A DNA stretch of 8,249 nt from Planctomycetota bacterium (GTDB taxonomy: Bacteria > Planctomycetota > Phycisphaerae > Sedimentisphaerales > SG8-4): contig JAUWKC010000059.1 of assembly GCA_030607345.1 (NCBI GenBank), positions 1 through 8,249 of the forward strand. The letters are read 5' to 3'. Position 1 is the stretch's first letter, and each line of letters starts with the position of its first letter. Below, piece by piece: positions 7,186 through 8,249 of the stretch. The position numbers and the translations under genes were made by a program. Below the pieces are notes generated by a model that worked only from the letters and a program-made list of their open reading frames with translations, did not search any database and had not been told where the DNA came from.

Positions 7186-8249
7186 CTACTTGCCGCTTTT
7201 TCTCGTGCCGCGTCGACCCAGTAACAGAAGCGGGGCTGCTATCGCAATTGACGAATAAGTCCCCACTACGACCCCAAGCCCGATTGCAAACGTAAAAGAC
7301 CGCATACCGGGGCCGCCGAATATATACATTACCAGCACCACGACAAACGTCGTAAATGAAGTCAGCAGCGTCCGCGACATCGTCTGATTGATACTGTTGT
7401 TGATTATCCCTGCATCAAGTTTGCCCTTACGCCGGTTCTCACGAATCCGGTCGAAAACAACTATCGTATCGTTAAGAGAATACCCGATGAGGGTCAAAAA
7501 CGCCGCTATCATCGCCAGGTCAATCTTAAAATCACCTACCAAAAGGCTCGACCCTATCACCGTGCCCGCTATGTAAGTGCATGACATCACCACACCCAGA
7601 GTTATGCACACATCGTGTACCAACGCTGCAATCGCAGCAAATCCGTAACGAACACTCCCAAACCTAACCCAGACGTAACCCACAATCGCAAACAGCGACA
7701 GTACAATCGCTATTAAGGCCCGGGTCTTTGCCTCGGCGCCAATCGACGGGTCTATCTGCGTCACCCGGGGAAGAGACGTCTCCAGCTCCGCGGCCGACAA
7801 TACCTTCCGCCTTTCATTTGCCACAAACTGGTCCCATTCGTCCGCCTCAAGTTCACGAAGCCCCGCCTCCGGCGCCACGCTCACAAAAACAAAGGAATCC
7901 AGCAATTCCTTTGCATCCGGTTTGCTCAACTGCAGGCCAAAAAGCTCGTACTCATAACCCCACGCAATGTCACGAACACCGGGCTTGAACCGAAGAGAGC
8001 TGAACCGGGCCCGCAACTGCTCGGGCGTTGCCGGCATGGCTATCCTGCACGTTATCTTCACCCCACCGAGGAAATCCGCAAGCTCGCCACTGGCATCAAT
8101 AACATCCTCCGTTATCTTGTCCTCAGAAACAATCTCAGGCTCCAGGTTCTCCTGAATCTCCAACTGACCCTTAAACGCTTCAAGTATCGCATCGTTGACA
8201 ACTTGTTCGAGCCACGGCTCGGAAATCTCCGCCTCTGCAAAAGCCTTGC
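7186..8249 (-). CDS. secF: Protein translocase subunit SecF, or SecF half of a SecDF fusion (5' end outside window)
   Basis: SecD/SecF assist Sec-dependent export from the periplasmic side of the inner membrane, using the proton gradient. The frame stays open to the right edge with no stop and no ATG in 8164-8249, so 353 C-terminal residues are visible and the start is missing. A hydrophilic stretch at visible residues 1-167 contains D-F-L-G-G at 58-62, which resembles the SecF DFTGG motif. Five membrane segments follow at about 177-194, 202-228, 244-266, 294-311 and 318-344. SecF signatures are clear: L-V-H-D-V-C-I-T-L-G near 209, IGYSLNDTIVVFDRIRENRR at 254-273, N-N-S-I-N-Q-T-x-S-R-T near 283 and GTYSSIAIAAPLLLLG near 329. 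TM1 is not visible, and SecD, if fused as often in planctomycetes, would lie further right. The TTG at 8161-8163 is an internal Leu codon, not a start. The tail ends R-R-G-T-R-K-S-G-K, a basic cytoplasmic end. Confidence 0.93.
   Translation of the reverse strand, partial: KAFAEAEISEPWLEQVVNDAILEAFKGQLEIQENLEPEIVSEDKITEDVIDASGELADFLGGVKITCRIAMPATPEQLRARFSSLRFKPGVRDIAWGYEYELFGLQLSKPDAKELLDSFVFVSVAPEAGLRELEADEWDQFVANERRKVLSAAELETSLPRVTQIDPSIGAEAKTRALIAIVLSLFAIVGYVWVRFGSVRYGFAAIAALVHDVCITLGVVMSCTYIAGTVIGSSLLVGDFKIDLAMIAAFLTLIGYSLNDTIVVFDRIRENRRKGKLDAGIINNSINQTMSRTLLTSFTTFVVVLVMYIFGGPGMRSFTFAIGLGVVVGTYSSIAIAAPLLLLGRRGTRKSGK

Noticed and set aside
8161..8163. TTG as a start codon for the minus-strand Sec gene.
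   Set aside because: The frame remains open for 28 more codons to the window edge and SecF needs TM1 upstream, so this is an internal leucine.

Overview
The window reads as ordinary bacterial chromosome with long intact genes, no RNA genes, no insertion sequences and no CRISPR. I saw no undescribed system. The source looks like a Gram-negative bacterium with an outer membrane. My best guess is a planctomycete, perhaps Phycisphaerae/Sedimentisphaerales-like. The guess rests on the style of the SecF half of the translocase gene and on the C-ending codon preference, and it is weak without a search.

Positions 1-114 hold the last 37 codons of a gene entering from the left, possibly a TetR-type regulator. 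Next comes a 129-base gap with a short inverted repeat that could be an operator. From 244 to 6175 lies a tight three-gene operon for a complete RND-type tripartite efflux pump. Its order is outer-membrane lipoprotein channel, periplasmic adaptor, inner-membrane permease, with an 8-base overlap at the first junction and a 3-base gap at the second. The three proteins would form one proton-driven conduit from inner membrane or periplasm to the outside. The substrate cannot be read from the sequence.

After 178 bases without a clear terminator comes pgl (6-phosphogluconolactonase, oxidative pentose phosphate pathway), probably starting at 6405 rather than at the longer start, 6354. It converges, 25 bases apart, on a minus-strand gene for the SecF part of the Sec translocase accessory complex, which is open at the right edge.

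Along most of the window the + strand has far more C than G whichever way the genes run, as expected if + is the lagging strand. The exception is a sharp G-rich island over the pgl leader and 5' end. Other points worth a second look are loss of the usual TM10 lysine in the RND permease, its Gly/His/Arg-rich switch-loop region, a degenerate lipoyl motif in the adaptor, and the layout of the SecF periplasmic region.
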